A DNA stretch of 64,000 nt, taken from assembly GCF_907165205.1 (NCBI RefSeq), contig NC_058191.1, positions 8,744,501-8,808,500 on the forward strand. The letters run 5' to 3'. Both the position numbers and the translations under genes were made by a program. Every line of letters begins with the position of its first letter. Position 1 is the stretch's first letter. This document shows, one piece after another, positions 34,369-48,451 of the stretch. The notes under the pieces were generated by a model. That model was not told where the DNA came from and did no database searches. It worked only from the letters and a program-made list of their open reading frames with translations. Source of the stretch: Coccinella septempunctata. Its lineage: Eukaryota > Arthropoda > Insecta > Coleoptera > Coccinellidae.

Positions 34369-35935
34369 GAGGTGGTCCGGCTGGGTTTCGAACCCAGTGA
34401 GCGCATGGGGTGACACTACAGAAACTCCGTTTCTTGCCACCGCTCTACCCATGCGCCTGGTAACACTTGTTAGTGCAGTCTATTTCATGCCAAATACCAG
34501 GTGGCAGTGATTGTTATTAATACGCGGAAGAGACTGTTTGTATGGTATTTTTATTTTATTGAATTATATTATTGGTGATTTCTCAATTTGTTTTTTCAAT
34601 AAACGTACACAGAAGGAACCTTTGAATATAAGAGGTTACGGCCGGTTTCATAATCAAACCTAAAGTCGCTTTAATTTTAAAGCTTCTTTTAACCCAACTA
34701 AAAATGACATTGAAAGAAGCTTTAAACTCAAAGTGACTTTAAATTTGATTATGAAACCGGCCGTTAGTCTTCGAGTTGTACAAATGTTTCAACAGTAGAT
34801 TCTTGAGATCGAAATAAACACGTTTTTCCTGTACCAAAAAAAAGGCAAAATAATGAGTTAGATAAGTGAATTAATATTTAGATTTGTCATTTTCAAGGAA
34901 ATTGCTGAAAAAAAAGATACTTTTACACATTCCCAAAATTTCTGAACTCCCTTAACCTTTGTGAAGCAGTGTATTGTAAACAAGCTTCCACGTCGAAACT
35001 ATACGTGAACTCTAAAAAATGTCAAACTGCAAGATTGAAATAGCAGATTTCACCTGGCAATACCAGTGTTGGCAGTTATCCATACATAAATAACAACCCC
35101 CGAAAAAGAAAGTCGAGGCATAGTCTATTCTAAACCATATCTTTTATTTTTCGAAGTCGATGACGGATGAAGAATTTCATATTGAAATTCAAAAATAAGA
35201 TTTATTAAGTGCAATCTTTTCCACACCACCTATGAGGTAGATTGCTAGGTGCGTTTTATTTTTACATGGTGTCCCCTGTAGGCCTAATCCATGGTGTTAG
35301 TTTGGTTCTTTTAGGGCGTGTGTGATGAAGTTGATCAATTTTGTCAATTACTTACACACACTTTCGCCAGGTTATTATTACAAATTACAGCATGCTGCGG
35401 TATCGCGTACATACTTTTTTTTTCTCTTTTTTTCTGGTACACATGTTCATTTTCAGCTTTTTTTTCTCTTTTTTTGGTACACATGTTCATTTTCAGTTTA
35501 TTGTATATTTCGTATATTTTCATTTTTCTGTAATTGTTATTTTTTTTTGTTTTTTCATTTGTGTTCTTAATTTTTCTCTTTTCTTTTTTTTTCTGGTACA
35601 CATGTTCATTTTCAAATTTTTTTCTCTGTTTCTGGTACACATGTTCATTTTCAGTTTATTGTATATTTCGTATTTTTTCATTCTACCGTTATTGTTATTG
35701 TTTTTTTTTGTTTTTTCATTTGTGTTCTTAATTTTTTTAATCTCATTTATTTTTGTAACTAGTCGGAGGTAGAGTGAAGTAGCTCATGATAGACTCCGCC
35801 TCAAGTATATTTTTTTTCCCTTATTAAGACTATTATTATTACTTTGTGATCAATCCACTGCGGTAGATACTACCACTGATCCCCAGACCATCCTCAATCA
35901 TCAATCCGACTATAATTGTACCTGAATAATTTTTT
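34369..35935. repeat. Satellite unit 21, 1567 bp (tetramer member a)
   Basis: AAGCTTCCACG near 34983 and TTTTCAGC after the first box. Private CATTCTACCG and GTACCTGAATAA near the end. Confidence 0.92.
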
Positions 35936-37499
35936 GAGGTGGTCCGGCTGGGTTTCGAACCCAGTGAGCGCATGGGGTGACACTACAGAAACTCCGTTTC
36001 TTGCCACCGCTCTACCCATGCGCCTGGTAACACTTGTTAGTGCAGTCTATTTCATGCCAAATACCAGGTGGCAGTGATTGTTATTAATATGCGGAAGAGA
36101 CTGTTTGTATGGTATTTTTATTTTATTGAATTATATTATTGGTCATTTCTCAATTTGTTTTTTCAATAAACGTACACAGAAGGAACCTTTGAATATAAGA
36201 GGTTACGGCCGGTTTCATAATCAAACCTAAAGTCGCTTTAATTTTAAAGCTTCTTTTAACCCAACTAAAAATGACATTGAAAGAAGCTTTAAACTCAAAG
36301 TGACTTTAAATTTGATTATGAAACCGGCCGTTAGTCTTCGAGTTGTACAAATGTTTCAACAGTAGATTCTTGAGATCGAAATAAACACGTTTTTCCTGTA
36401 CCAAAAAAAAGGCAAAATAATGAGTTAGATAAGTGAATTAATATTTAGATTTCTCATTTTCAAGGAAATTGCTGAAAAAAAAGATACTTTTACACATTCC
36501 CAAAATTTCTGAACTCCCTTAACCTTTGTGAAGCAGTGTATTGTAAACAAGCTCCCACGTCTAAACTATACGTGAACTCTAAAAAATGTCAAACTGCAAG
36601 ATTGAAATAGCAGATTTCACCTGGCAATACCAGTGTTGGCAGTTATCCATACATAAATAACAACCCCCGAAAAAGAAAGTCGAGGCATAGTCTATTCTAA
36701 ACCATATCTTTTACTTTTCGAAGTCGATGACAGATAAAGAATTTCATATTGAAATTCAAAAATAAGATTTATTAAGTGCAATCTTTTCCACACCACCTAT
36801 GAGGTAGATTGCTAGGTGCGTTTTATTTTTACATGGTGTCCCCTGTAGGCCTAATCCATGGTGTTAGTTTGGTTCTTTTAGGGCGTGTGTGAAGAAGTTG
36901 ATCAATTTTGTCAATTACTTACACACACTTTCGCCAGGTTATTATTACAAATTACAGCATGCTGCGGTATCGCGTACATACTTTTTTTTTCTCTTTTTTT
37001 CTGGTACACATGTTCATTTTCAGCTTTTTTTTCTCTTTTTTTGGTACACATGTTCATTTTCAGTTTCTTGAATTTCGTATATTTTCATTTTTCTGTAATT
37101 GTTATTTTTTTTTGTTTTTTCATTTGTGTTCTTAATTTTTCTCTTTTCTTTTTTTTTCTGGTACACATGTTCATTTTCAAATTTTTTTCTCTGTTTCTGG
37201 TACACATGTTCATTTTCAGTTTATTGTATATTTCGTATTTTTTCATTTTTCCGTAATTGTTATTGTTTTTTTTGTTTTTTCATTTGTGTTCCTAATTTTT
37301 TCAATCTCATTTATTTTTGTAACTAGTCGGAGGTAGAGTGAAGTAGCTCATGCTAGACTCCGCCTCAAGTATATTTTTTTTCCCTTATTAAGACTATTAT
37401 TATTACTTTGTGATCAATCCACTGCGGTAGATACTACCACTGATCCCCAGACCATCCTCAATCATCAATCCGACTATAATTGTAGCTGAATAATTTTTT
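35936..37499. repeat. Satellite unit 22, 1564 bp (tetramer member b)
   Basis: AATATGCGGAAG, CACGTCTAAAC near 36558. Private CAGTTTCTTGAATTTCG after the second box. Recurs, without that change, as unit 26. Confidence 0.92.
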
Positions 37500-39065
37500 G
37501 AGGTGGTCCGGCTGGGTTTCGAACCCAGTGAGCGCATGGGGTGACACTACAGAAACTCCGTTTCTTGCCACCGCTCTACCCATGCGCCTGGTAACACTTG
37601 TTAGTGCAGTCTATTTCATGCCAAATACCAGGTGGCAGTGATTGTTATTAATACGCGGAAGAGACTGTTTGTATGGTATTTTTATTTTATTGAATTATAT
37701 TATTGGTCATTTCTCAATTTGTTTTTTCCATAAACGTACACAGAAGGAACCTTTGAATATAAGAGGTTACGGCCGGTTTCATAATCAAACCTAAAGTCGC
37801 TTTAATTTTAAAGCTTCTTTTAACCCAACTAAAAATGACATTGAAAGAAGCTTTAAACTCAAAGTGACTTTAAATTTAATTATGAAACCGGCCGTTAGTC
37901 TTCGAGTTGTACAAATGTTTCAACAGTAGATTCTTGAGATCGAAATAAACACGTTTTTTCTGTACCAAAAAAAAGGCAAAATAATGAGTTAGATAAGTGA
38001 ATTAATATTTAGATTTCTCATTTTCAAGGAAATTGCTGAAAAAAAAGATACTTTTACACATTCCCAAAATTTCTGAACTCCCTTAACCTTTGTGAAGCAG
38101 TGTATTGTAAACAAGCTCCCACGTCGAAACTATACGTGAACTCTAAAAAATGTTAAACTGCAAGATTGAAATAGCAGATTTCACCTGGCAATACCAGTGT
38201 TGGCAGTTATCCATACATAAATAACAACCCCCGAAAAAGAAAGTCGAGGCATAGTCTATTCTAAACCATATCTTTTATTTTTCGAAGTCGATGACGGATG
38301 AAGAATTTCATATTGAAATTCAAAAATAAGATTTATTAAGTGCAATCTTTTCCACACCACCTATGAGGTAGATTGCTAGGTGCGTTTTATTTTTACATGG
38401 TGTCAACTGTAGGCCTAATCCATGGTGTTAGTTTGGTTCTTTTAGGGCGTGTGTGATGAAGTTGATCAATTTTGTCAATTACTTACACACACTTTCGCCA
38501 GGTTATTATTACAAATTACAGCATGCTGCGGTATCGCGTACATACTTTTTTTTTCTCTTTTTTTCTGGTACCCATGTTCATTTTCAGTTTTTTTTTTCTT
38601 TTTTTGGTACACATGTTCATTTTCAGTTTATTGTATATTTCGTATATTTTCATTTTTCTGTAATTGTTATTTTTTTTTGTTTTTTCATTTGTGTTCTTAA
38701 TTTTTCTCTTTTCTTTTTTTTCCTGGTACACATTTTCATTTTCAAATTTTTTTCTCTGTTTCTGGTACACATGTTCATTTTCAGTTTATTGTATATTTCG
38801 TATTTTTTCATTTTTCCGTAATTGTTATTGTTTTTTTTGTTTTTTCATTTGTGTTGTTAATTTTTTTTAATCTCATTTATTTTTGTAACTAGTCGGAGGT
38901 AGAGTGAAGTAGCTCATGCTAGACTCCGCCTCAAGTATATTTTTTTTCCCTTATTAAGACTATTATTATTACTTTGTGATCAATCCACTGCGGTAGATAC
39001 TACCACTGATCCCCAGACCATCCTCAATCATCAATCCGACTATAATTGTAGCTGAATAATTTTTT
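37500..39065. repeat. Satellite unit 23, 1566 bp (replaced member c)
   Basis: Occupies the member-c position but carries CTCCCACGTCG rather than CTCATACGTCG. Private marks are TTCCATAAACG, GGTGTCAACTG and GGTACCCATG. GTTGTTAATTTTTTTT near 38853 is shared with unit 26. Confidence 0.92.
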
Positions 39066-40615
39066 GAGGTGGTCCGGCTGGGTTTCGAACCCAGTGAGCG
39101 CATGGGGTGACACTACAGAAACTCCGTTTCTTGCCACCGCTCTACCCATGCGCCTGGTAACACTTGTTAGTGCAGTCTATTTCATGCCAAATACCAGGTG
39201 GCAGTGATTGTTATTAATACGCGTAAGAGACTGTTTGTATGGTATTTTTATTTTATTGAATTATATTATTGGTGATTTCTCAATTTGTTTTTTCAATAAA
39301 CGTACACAGAAGGAACCTTTGAATATAAGAGGTTACGGCCGGTTTCATAATCAAACCTAAAGTCGCTTTAATTTTAAAGCTTCTTTTAACCCAACTAAAA
39401 ATGACATTGAAAGAAGCTTTAAACTCAAAGTGACTTTAAATTTGATTATGAAACCGGCCGTTATAGTCTTCGAGTTGTACAAATGTTTCAACAGTAGATT
39501 CTTGAGATCGAAATAAACACGTTTTTCCTGTACCAAAAAAAAGGCAAAATAATGAGTTAGATAAGTGAATTAATATTTAGATTTCTCATTTTCAAGGAAA
39601 TTGCTGAAAAAAAAGATACTTTTACACATTCCCAAAATTTCTGAACTCCCTTAACCTTTGTGAAGCAGTGTATTGTAAACAAGCTCCCACGTCGAAACTA
39701 TACGTGAACTCTAAAAAATGTCAAACTGCAAGATTAAAATAGCAGATTTCACCTGGCAATACCAGTGTTGGCAGTTATCCATACATAAATAACAACCCCC
39801 GAAAAAGAAAGTCGAGGCATAGTCTATTCTAAACCATATCTTTTACTTTTCGAAGTCGATGACAGATAAAGAATTTCATATTGAAATTCAAAAATAAGAT
39901 TTATTAAGTGCAATCTTTTCCACACCACCTATGAGGTAGATTGCTAGGTGCGTTTTATTTTTACATGGTGTCCCCTGTAGGCCTAATCCATGGTGTTAGT
40001 TTGGTTCTTTTAGGGCGTGTGTGAAGAAGTTGATCAATTTTGTCAATTACTTACACACACTTTCGCCAGGTTGTTATTACAAATTACAGCATGCTGCGGT
40101 ATCGCGTACATACTTTTTTTTTCTCTTTTTTTCTGGTACACATGTTCATTTTCAGTTTTTTTTTCTCTTTTTTTGGTACACATGTTCATTTTCAGTTTAT
40201 TGTATATTTCGTATATTTTCATTTTTCTGTAATTGTTATTTTTTTTTTGTTTTTTCATTTGTGTTCTTAATTTTTCTCTTTTCTCTTTTTTTCTGGTACA
40301 CATGTTCATTTTCAGTTTTTTTTCTCTGTTTTCTGGTACACATGTTCATTTTCAGTTTATTGTATATTTCGTATTTTTTCATTTTTCCGTAATTGTTTTT
40401 TTTTTTTGTTTTTTCATTTGTGTTCTTAATTTTTTTAATCTCATTTATTTTTGTAACTAGTCGGAGGTAGAGTGAAGTAGCTCATGCTAGACTCCGCCTC
40501 AAGTATATTTTTTTTCCCTTATTAAGACTATTATTATTACTTTGTGATCAACCCACTGATCCCCAGACCATCCTCAATCATCAATCCGACTATAATTGTA
40601 GCTGAATAATTTTTT
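39066..40615. repeat. Satellite unit 24, 1550 bp (tetramer member d)
   Basis: CGCGTAAGAG (shared with unit 27), GGCCGTTATAGTC, AAGATTAAAATAGC and GGTTGTTATTAC. About 18 nt are lost at ATCAACCCACTG near 40548. Confidence 0.92.
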
Positions 40616-42181
40616 GAGGTGGTCCGGCTGGGTTTCGAACCCAGTGAGCGCATGGGGTGACACTACAGAAACTCCGTTTCTTGCCACCGCTCTACCCATG
40701 CGCCTGGTAACACTTGTTAGTGCAGTCTATTTCATGCCAAATACCAGGTGGCAGTGATTGTTATTAATACGCGGAAGAGACTGTTTGTATGGTATTTTTA
40801 TTTTATTGAATTATATTATTGGTCATTTCTCAATTTGTTTTTTCAATAAACGTACACAGAAGGAACCTTTGAATATAAGAGGTTACGGCCGGTTTCATAA
40901 TCAAACCTAAAGTCGCTTTAATTTTAAAGCTTCTTTTAACCCAACTAAAAATGACATCGAAAGAAGCTTTAAACTCAAAGTGACTTTAAATTTGATTATG
41001 AAACCGGCCGTTAGTCTTCGAGTTGTAAAAATGTTTCAACAGTAGATTCTTGAGATCGAAATAAACACGTTTTTCCTGTACCAAAAAAAAGGCAAAATAA
41101 TGAGTTAGATAAGTGAATTAATATTTAGATTTGTCATTTTCAAGGAAATTGCTGAAAAAAAAGATACTTTTACACATTCCCAAAATTTCTGAACTCCCTT
41201 AACCTTTGTGAAGCAGTGTATTGTAAACAAGCTTCCACGTCGAAACTATACGTGAACTCTAAAAAATGTCAAACTGCAAGATTGAAATAGCAGATTTCAC
41301 CTGGCAATACCAGTGTTGGCAGTTATCCATACATAAATAACAACCCCCGAAAAAATAAGTCGAGGCATAGTCTATTCTAAACCATATCTTTTATTTTTCG
41401 AAGTCGATGACGGATGAAGAATTTCATATTGAAATTCAAAAATAAGATTTATTAAGTGCAATCTTTTCCACACCACCTATGAGGTAGATTGCTAGGTGCG
41501 TTTTATTTTTACATGGTGTCCCCTGTAGGCCTAATCCATGGTGTTAGTTTGGTTCTTTTAGGGCGTGTGTGATGAAGTTGATCAATTTTGTCAATTACTT
41601 ACACACACTTTCGCCAGGTTATTATTACAAATTACAGCATGCTGCGGTATCGCGTACATACTTTTTTTTCTCTTTTTTTCTGGTACACATGTTCATTTTC
41701 AGCTTTTTTTTCTCTTTTTTTGGTACACATGTTCATTTTCAGTTTATTGTATATTTCGTATATTTTCATTTTTCTGTAATTGTTATTTTTTTTTGTTTTT
41801 TCATTTGTGTTCTTAATTTTTCTCTTTTCTTTTTTTTTCTGGTACACATGTTCATTTTCAAATTTTTTTCTCTGTTTCTGGTACACATGTTCATTTTCAG
41901 TTTATTGTATATTTCGTATTTTTTCATTCTTCCGTTATTGTTATTGTTTTTTTTTGTTTTTTCATTTGTGTTCTTAATTTTTTTAATCTCATTTATTTTT
42001 GTAACTAGTCGGAGGTAGAGTGAAGTAGCTCATGATAGACTCCGCCTCAAGTATATTTTTTTTTCCTTATTAAGACTATTATTATTACTTTGTGATCAAT
42101 CCACTGCGGTAGATACTACCACTGATCCCCAGACAATCCTCAATCATCAATCCGACTATAATTGTAGCTGAATAATTTTTT
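40616..42181. repeat. Satellite unit 25, 1566 bp (tetramer member a)
   Basis: AAGCTTCCACG, private GACATCGAAAG in the MITE-like loop and AAAAAATAAGTCG in the spacer. Offset to unit 21 is 6247 bp. Confidence 0.92.
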
Positions 42182-43748
42182 GAGGTGGTCCGGCTGGGTT
42201 TCGAACCCAGTGAGCGCATGGGGTGACACTACAGAAACTCCGTTTCTTGCCACCGCTCTACCCATGCGCCTGGTAACACTTGTTAGTGCAGTCTATTTCA
42301 TGCCAAATACCAGGTGGCAGTGATTGTTATTAATATGCGGAAGAGACTGTTTGTATGGTATTTTTATTTTATTGAATTATATTATTGGTCATTTCTCAAT
42401 TTGTTTTTTCAATAAACGTACACAGAAGGAACCTTTGAATATAAGAGGTTACGGCCGGTTTCATAATCAAACCTAAAGTCGCTTTAATTTTAAAGCTTCT
42501 TTTAACCCAACTAAAAATGACATTGAAAGAAGCTTTAAACTCAAAGTGACTTTAAATTTGATTATGAAACCGGCCGTTAGTCTTCGAGTTGTACAAATGT
42601 TTCAACAGTAGATTCTTGAGATCGAAATAAACACGTTTTTCCTGTACCAAAAAAAAGGCAAAATAATGAGTTAGATAAGTGAATTAATATTTAGATTTCT
42701 CATTTTCAAGGAAATTGCTGAAAAAAAAGATACTTTTACACATTCCCAAAATTTCTGAACTCCCTTAACCTTTGTGAAGCAGTGTATTGTAAACAAGCTC
42801 CCACGTCTAAACTATACGTGAACTCTAAAAAATGTCAAACTGCAAGATTGAAATAGCAGATTTCACCTGGCAATACCAGTGTTGGCAGTTATCCATACAT
42901 AAATAACAACCCCCGAAAAAGAAAGTCGAGGCATAGTCTATTCTAAACCATATCTTTTACTTTTCGAAGTCGATGACAGATAAAGAATTTCATATTGAAA
43001 TTCAAAAATAAGATTTATTAAGTGCAATCTTTTCCACACCACCTATGAGGTAGATTGCTAGGTGCGTTTTATTTTTACATGGTGTCCCCTGTAGGCCTAA
43101 TCCATGGTGTTAGTTTGGTTCTTTTAGGGCGTGTGTGAAGAAGTTGATCAATTTTGTCAATTACTTACACACACTTTCGCCAGGTTATTATTACAAATTA
43201 CAGCATGCTGCGGTATCGCGTACATACTTTTTTTTTCTCTTTTTTTCTGGTACACATGTTCATTTTCAGTTTTTTTTTCTCTTTTTTTGGTACACATGTT
43301 CATTTTCAGTTTATTGTATATTTCGTATATTTTCATTTTTCTGTAATTGTTATTTTTTTTTGTTTTTTCATTTGTGTTCTTAATTTTTCTCTTTTCTTTT
43401 TTTTTCTGGTACACATGTTCATTTTCAAATTTTTTTCTCTGTTTCTGGTACACATGTTCATTTTCAGTTTATTGTATATTTCGTATTTTTTCATTTTTCC
43501 GTAATTGTTATTGTTTTTTTTGTTTTTTCATTTGTGTTGTTAATTTTTTTTAATCTCATTTATTTTTGTAACTAGTCGGAGGTAGAGTGAAGTAGCTCAT
43601 GCTAGACTCCGCCTCAAGTATATTTTTTTTCCCTTATTAAGACTATTATTATTACTTTGTGATCAATCCACTGCGGTAGATACTACCACTGATCCCCAGA
43701 CCATCCTCAATCATCAATCCGACTATAATTGTAGCTGAATAATTTTTT
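42182..43748. repeat. Satellite unit 26, 1567 bp (tetramer member b)
   Basis: AATATGCGGAAG and CACGTCTAAAC as in unit 22, but its end carries GTTGTTAATTTTTTTT as in unit 23, so it is a hybrid. Confidence 0.92.
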
Positions 43749-45312
43749 GAGGTGGTCCGGCTGGGTTTCGAACCCAGTGAGCGCATGGGGTGACACTACA
43801 GAAACTCCGTTTCTTGCCACCGCTCTACCCATGCGCCTGGTAACACTTGTTAGTGCAGTCTATTTCATGCCAAATACCAGGTGGCAGTGATTGTTATTAA
43901 TACGCGTAAGAGACTGTTTGTATGGTATTTTTATTTTATTGAATTATATTATTGGTGATTTCTCAATTTGTTTTTTCAATAAACGTACACAGAAGGAACC
44001 TTTGAATATAAGAGGTTACGGCCGGTTTCATAATCAAACCTAAAGTCGCTTTAATTTTAAAGCTTCTTTTAACCCAACTAAAAATGACATTGAAAGAAGC
44101 TTTAAACTCAAAGTGACTTTAAATTTGATTATGAAACCGGCCGTTAGTCTTCGAGTTGTACAAATGTTTCAACAGTAGATTCTTGAGATCGAAATAAACA
44201 CGTTTTTCCTGTACCAAAAAAAAGGCAAAATAATGAGTTAGATAAGTGAATTAATATTTAGATTTGTCATTTTCAAGGAAATTGCTGAAAAAAAAGATAC
44301 TTTTACACATTCCCAAAATTTCTGAACTCCCTTAACCTTTGTGAAGCAGTGTATTGTAAACAAGCTCATACGTCGAAACTATACGTGAACTCTAAAAAAT
44401 GTCAAACTGCAAGATTGAAATAGCAGATTTCACCTGGCAATACCAGTGTTGGCAGTTATCCATACATAAATAACAACCCCCGAAAAAGAAAGTCGAGGCA
44501 TAGTCTATTCTAAACCATATCTTTTATTTTTCGAAGTCGATGACGGATGAAGAATTTCATATTGAAATTCAAAAATAAGATTTATTAAGTGCAATCTTTT
44601 CCACACCACCTATGAGGTAGATTGCTAGGTGCGTTTTATTTTTACATGGTGTCCCCTGTAGGCCTAATCCATGGTGTTAGTTTGGTTCTTTTAGGGCGTG
44701 TGTGATGAAGTTGATCAATTTTGTCAATTACTTACACACACTTTCGCCAGGTTATTATTACAAATTACAGCATGCTGCGGTATCGCGTACATACTTATTT
44801 TTTCTCTTTTTTTCTGGTACACATGTTCATTTTCAGTTTTTTTTTCTCTTTTTTAGGTACACATGTTCATTTTCAGTTTATTGTATATTTCGTATATTTT
44901 CATTTTTCTGTAATTGTTATTTTTTTTGTTTTTTCATTTGTGTTCTTAATTTTTCTCTTTTCTTTTTTTTTCTGGTACACATGTTCATTTTCAAATTTTT
45001 TTCTCTGTTTCTGGTACACATGTTCATTTTCAGTTTATTGTATATTTCGTATTTTTTCATTTTTCCGTAATTGTTATTGTTTTTTTTGTTTTTTCATTTG
45101 TGTTCTTAATTTTTTTAATCTCATTTATTTTTGTAACTAGTCGGAGGTAGAGTGAAGTAGCTCATGCTAGACTCCGCCTCAAGTATATTTTTTTCCCTTA
45201 TTAAGACTATTTTTATTACTTTGTGATCAATCCACTGCGGTAGATACTACCACTGATCCCCAGACCATCCTCAATCATCAATCCGACTATAATTGTAGCT
45301 GAATAATTTTTT
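43749..45312. repeat. Satellite unit 27, 1564 bp (tetramer member c)
   Basis: Head region like unit 24 (CGCGTAAGAG), body like unit 19 (AAGCTCATACG, CTATTTTTATTAC). Private ACTTATTTTTTCTC. Confidence 0.92.
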
Positions 45313-46883
45313 GAGGTGGTCCGGCTGGGTTTCGAACCCAGTGAGCGCATGGGGTGACACTACAGAAACTCCGTTTCTTGCCACCGCTCTACCCATGCGC
45401 CTGGTAACACTTGTTAGTGCAGTCTATTTCATGCCAAATACCAGGTGGCAGTGATTGTTATTAATACGCGAAAGAGACTGTTTGTATGGTATTTTTATTT
45501 TATTGAATTATATTATTGGTCATTTCTCAATTTGTTTTTTCAATAAACGTACACAGAAGGAACCTTTGAATATAAGGGGTTACGGCCGGTTTCATAATCA
45601 AACCTAAAGTCGCTTTAATTTTAAAGCTTCTTTCAACCCAACTAAAAATGACATTGAAAGAAGCTTTAAACTCAAAGTGACTTTAAATTTGATTATGAAA
45701 CCGGCCGTTATAGTCTTCGAGTTGTACAAATGTTTCAACAGTAGATTCTTGAGATCGAAATAAACACGTTTTTCCTGTACCAAAAAAAAGGCAAAATAAT
45801 GAGTTAGATAAGTGAATTAATATTTAGATTTCTCATTTTCAAGGAAATTGCTGAAAAAAAAGATACTTTTACACATTCCCAAAATTTCTGAACTCCCTTA
45901 ACCTTTGTGAAGCAGTGTATTGTAAACAAGCTCCCACGTCGAAACTATACGTGAACTCTAAAAAATGTCAAACTGCAAGATTAAAATAGCAGATTTCACC
46001 TGGCAATACCAGTGTTGGCAGTTATCCATACATAAATAACAACCCCCGAAAAAGAAAGTCGAGGCATAGTCTATTCTAAACCATATCTTTTACTTTTCGA
46101 AGTCGATGACAGATAAAGAATTTCATATTGAAATTCAAAAATAAGATTTATTAAGTGCAATCTTTTCCACACCACCTATGAGGTAGATTGCTAGGTGCGT
46201 TTTATTTTTACATGGTGTCCCCTGTAGGCCTAATCCATGGTGTTAGTTTGGTTCTTTTAGGGCGTGTGTGAAGAAGTTGATCAATTTTGTCAATTACTTA
46301 CACACACTTTCGCCAGGTTGTTATTACAAATTACAGCATGCTGCGGTATCGCGTACATACTTTTTTTTTCTCTTTTTTTCTGGTACACATGTTCATTTTC
46401 AGTTTTTTTTTCTCTTTTTTTGGTACACATGTTCATTTTCAGTTTATTGTATATTTCGTATATTTTCATTTTTCTGTAATTGTTATTTTTTTTTTGTTTT
46501 TTCATTTGTGTTCTTAATTTTTCTCTTTTCTCTTTTTTTCTGGTACACATGTTCATTTTCAGTTTTTTTTCTCTGTTTTCTGGTACACATGTTCATTTTC
46601 AGTTTATTGTATATTTCGTATTTTTTCATTCTTCCGTTATTGTTATTGTTTTTTTTTGTTTTTTCATTTGTGTTCTTAATTTTTTTAATCTCATTTATTT
46701 TTGTAACTAGTCGGAGGTAGAGTGAAGTAGCTCATGATAGACTCCGCCTCAAGTATATTTTTTTTCCCTTATTAAGACTATTATTATTACTTTGTGATCA
46801 ATCCACTGCGGTAGATACTACCACTGATCCCCAGACCATCCTCAATCATCAATCCGACTATAATTGTAGCTGAATAATTTTTT
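45313..46883. repeat. Satellite unit 28, 1571 bp (tetramer member d)
   Basis: GGCCGTTATAGTC, AAGATTAAAATAGC and GGTTGTTATTAC as in unit 24, but the end of the tract reads CATTCTTCCGTTATTG as in member a. TTCTTTCAACCC restores one base of the MITE-like stem. Confidence 0.92.
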
Positions 46884-48451
46884 GAGGTGGTCCGGCTGGG
46901 TTTCGAACCCAGTGAGCGCATGGGGTGACACTACAGAAACTCCGTTTCTTGCCACCGCTCTACCCATGCGCCTGGTAACACTTGTTAGTGCAGTCTATTT
47001 CATGCCAAATACCAGGTGGCAGTGATTGTTATTAATATACGGAAGAGACTGTTTGTATGGTATTTTTATTTTATTGAATTATATTATTGGTCATTTCTCA
47101 ATTTGTTTTTTCAATAAACGTACACAGAAGGAACCTTTGAATATAAGAGGTTACGGCCGGTTTCATAATCAAACCTAAAGTCGCTTTAATTTTAAAGCTT
47201 CTTTTAACCCAACTAAAAATGACATTGAAAGAAGCTTTAAACTCAAAGTGACTTTAAATTTGATTATGAAACCGGCCGTTAGTCTTCGAGTTGTACAAAT
47301 GTTTCAACAGTAGATTCTTGAGATCGAAATAAACACGTTTTTCCTGTACCAAAAAAAAGGCAAAATAATGAGTTGAATAAGTGAATTAATATTTAGATTT
47401 CTCATTTTCAAGGAAATTGCTGAAAAAAAAGATACTTTTACACATTCCCAAAATTTCTGAACTCCCTTAACCTTTGTGAAGCAGTGTATTGTAAACAAGC
47501 TCCCACGTCTAAACTATACGTGAACTCTAAAAAATGTCAAACTGCAAGATTGAAATAGCAGATTTCACCTGGCAATACCAGTGTTGGCAGTTATCCATAC
47601 ATAAATAACAACCCCCGAAAAAGAAAGTCGAGGCATAGTCTATTCTAAACCATATCTTTTACTTTTCGAAGTCGATGACAGATAAAGAATTTCATATTGA
47701 AATTCAAAAATAAGATTTATTAAGTGCAATCTTTTCCACACCACCTATGAGGTAGATTGCTAGGTGCGTTTTATTTTTACATGGTGTCCCCTGTAGGCCT
47801 AATCCATGGTGTTAGTTTGGTTCTTTTAGGGCGTGTGTGAAGAAGTTGATCAATTTTGTCAATTACTTACACACACTTTCGCCAGGTTATTATTACAAAT
47901 TACAGCATGCTGCGGTATCGCGTACATACTTTTTTTTTCTCTTTTTCTCTGGTACACATGTTCATTTTCAGCTTTTTTTTCTCTTTTTTTGGTACACATG
48001 TTCATTTTCAGTTTATTGTATATTTCGTATATTTTCATTTTTCTGTAATTGTTATTTTTTTTTTGTTTTTTCATTTGTGTTCTTAATTTTTCTCTTTTCT
48101 TTTTTTTTCTGGTACACATGTTCATTTTCAAATTTTTTTCTCTGTTTCTGGTACACATGTTCATTTTCAGTTTATTGTATATTTCGTATTTTTTCATTCT
48201 TCCGTTATTGTTATTGTTTTTTTTTGTTTTTTCATTTGTGTTCTTAATTTTTTTAATCTCATTTATTTTTGTAACTAGTCGGAGGTAGAGTGAAGTAGCT
48301 CATGATAGACTCCGCCTCAAGTATATTTTTTTTCCCTTATTAAGACTATTATTATTACTTTGTGATCAATCCACTGCGGTAGATACTACCACTGATCCCC
48401 AGACCATCCTCAATCATCAATCCGACTATAATTGTAGCTGAATAATTTTTT
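46884..48451. repeat. Satellite unit 29, 1568 bp
   Basis: AATATACGGAAG, CACGTCTAAAC and CTCTTTTTCTCTGG at the first box, all shared with unit 30. Private GAGTTGAATAAG near 47371. Confidence 0.92.

Larger units (their letters stand above)
28122..46883. repeat. Tetrameric higher-order repeat, period ~6.25 kb
   Basis: Three copies: 28122-34368, 34369-40615 and 40616-46883. Members are marked by AAGCTTCCACG (a), CACGTCTAAAC (b), AAGCTCATACG (c) and GGCCGTTATAGTC (d). Member c of the middle copy is replaced, and units 26 to 28 are hybrids. Confidence 0.75.
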
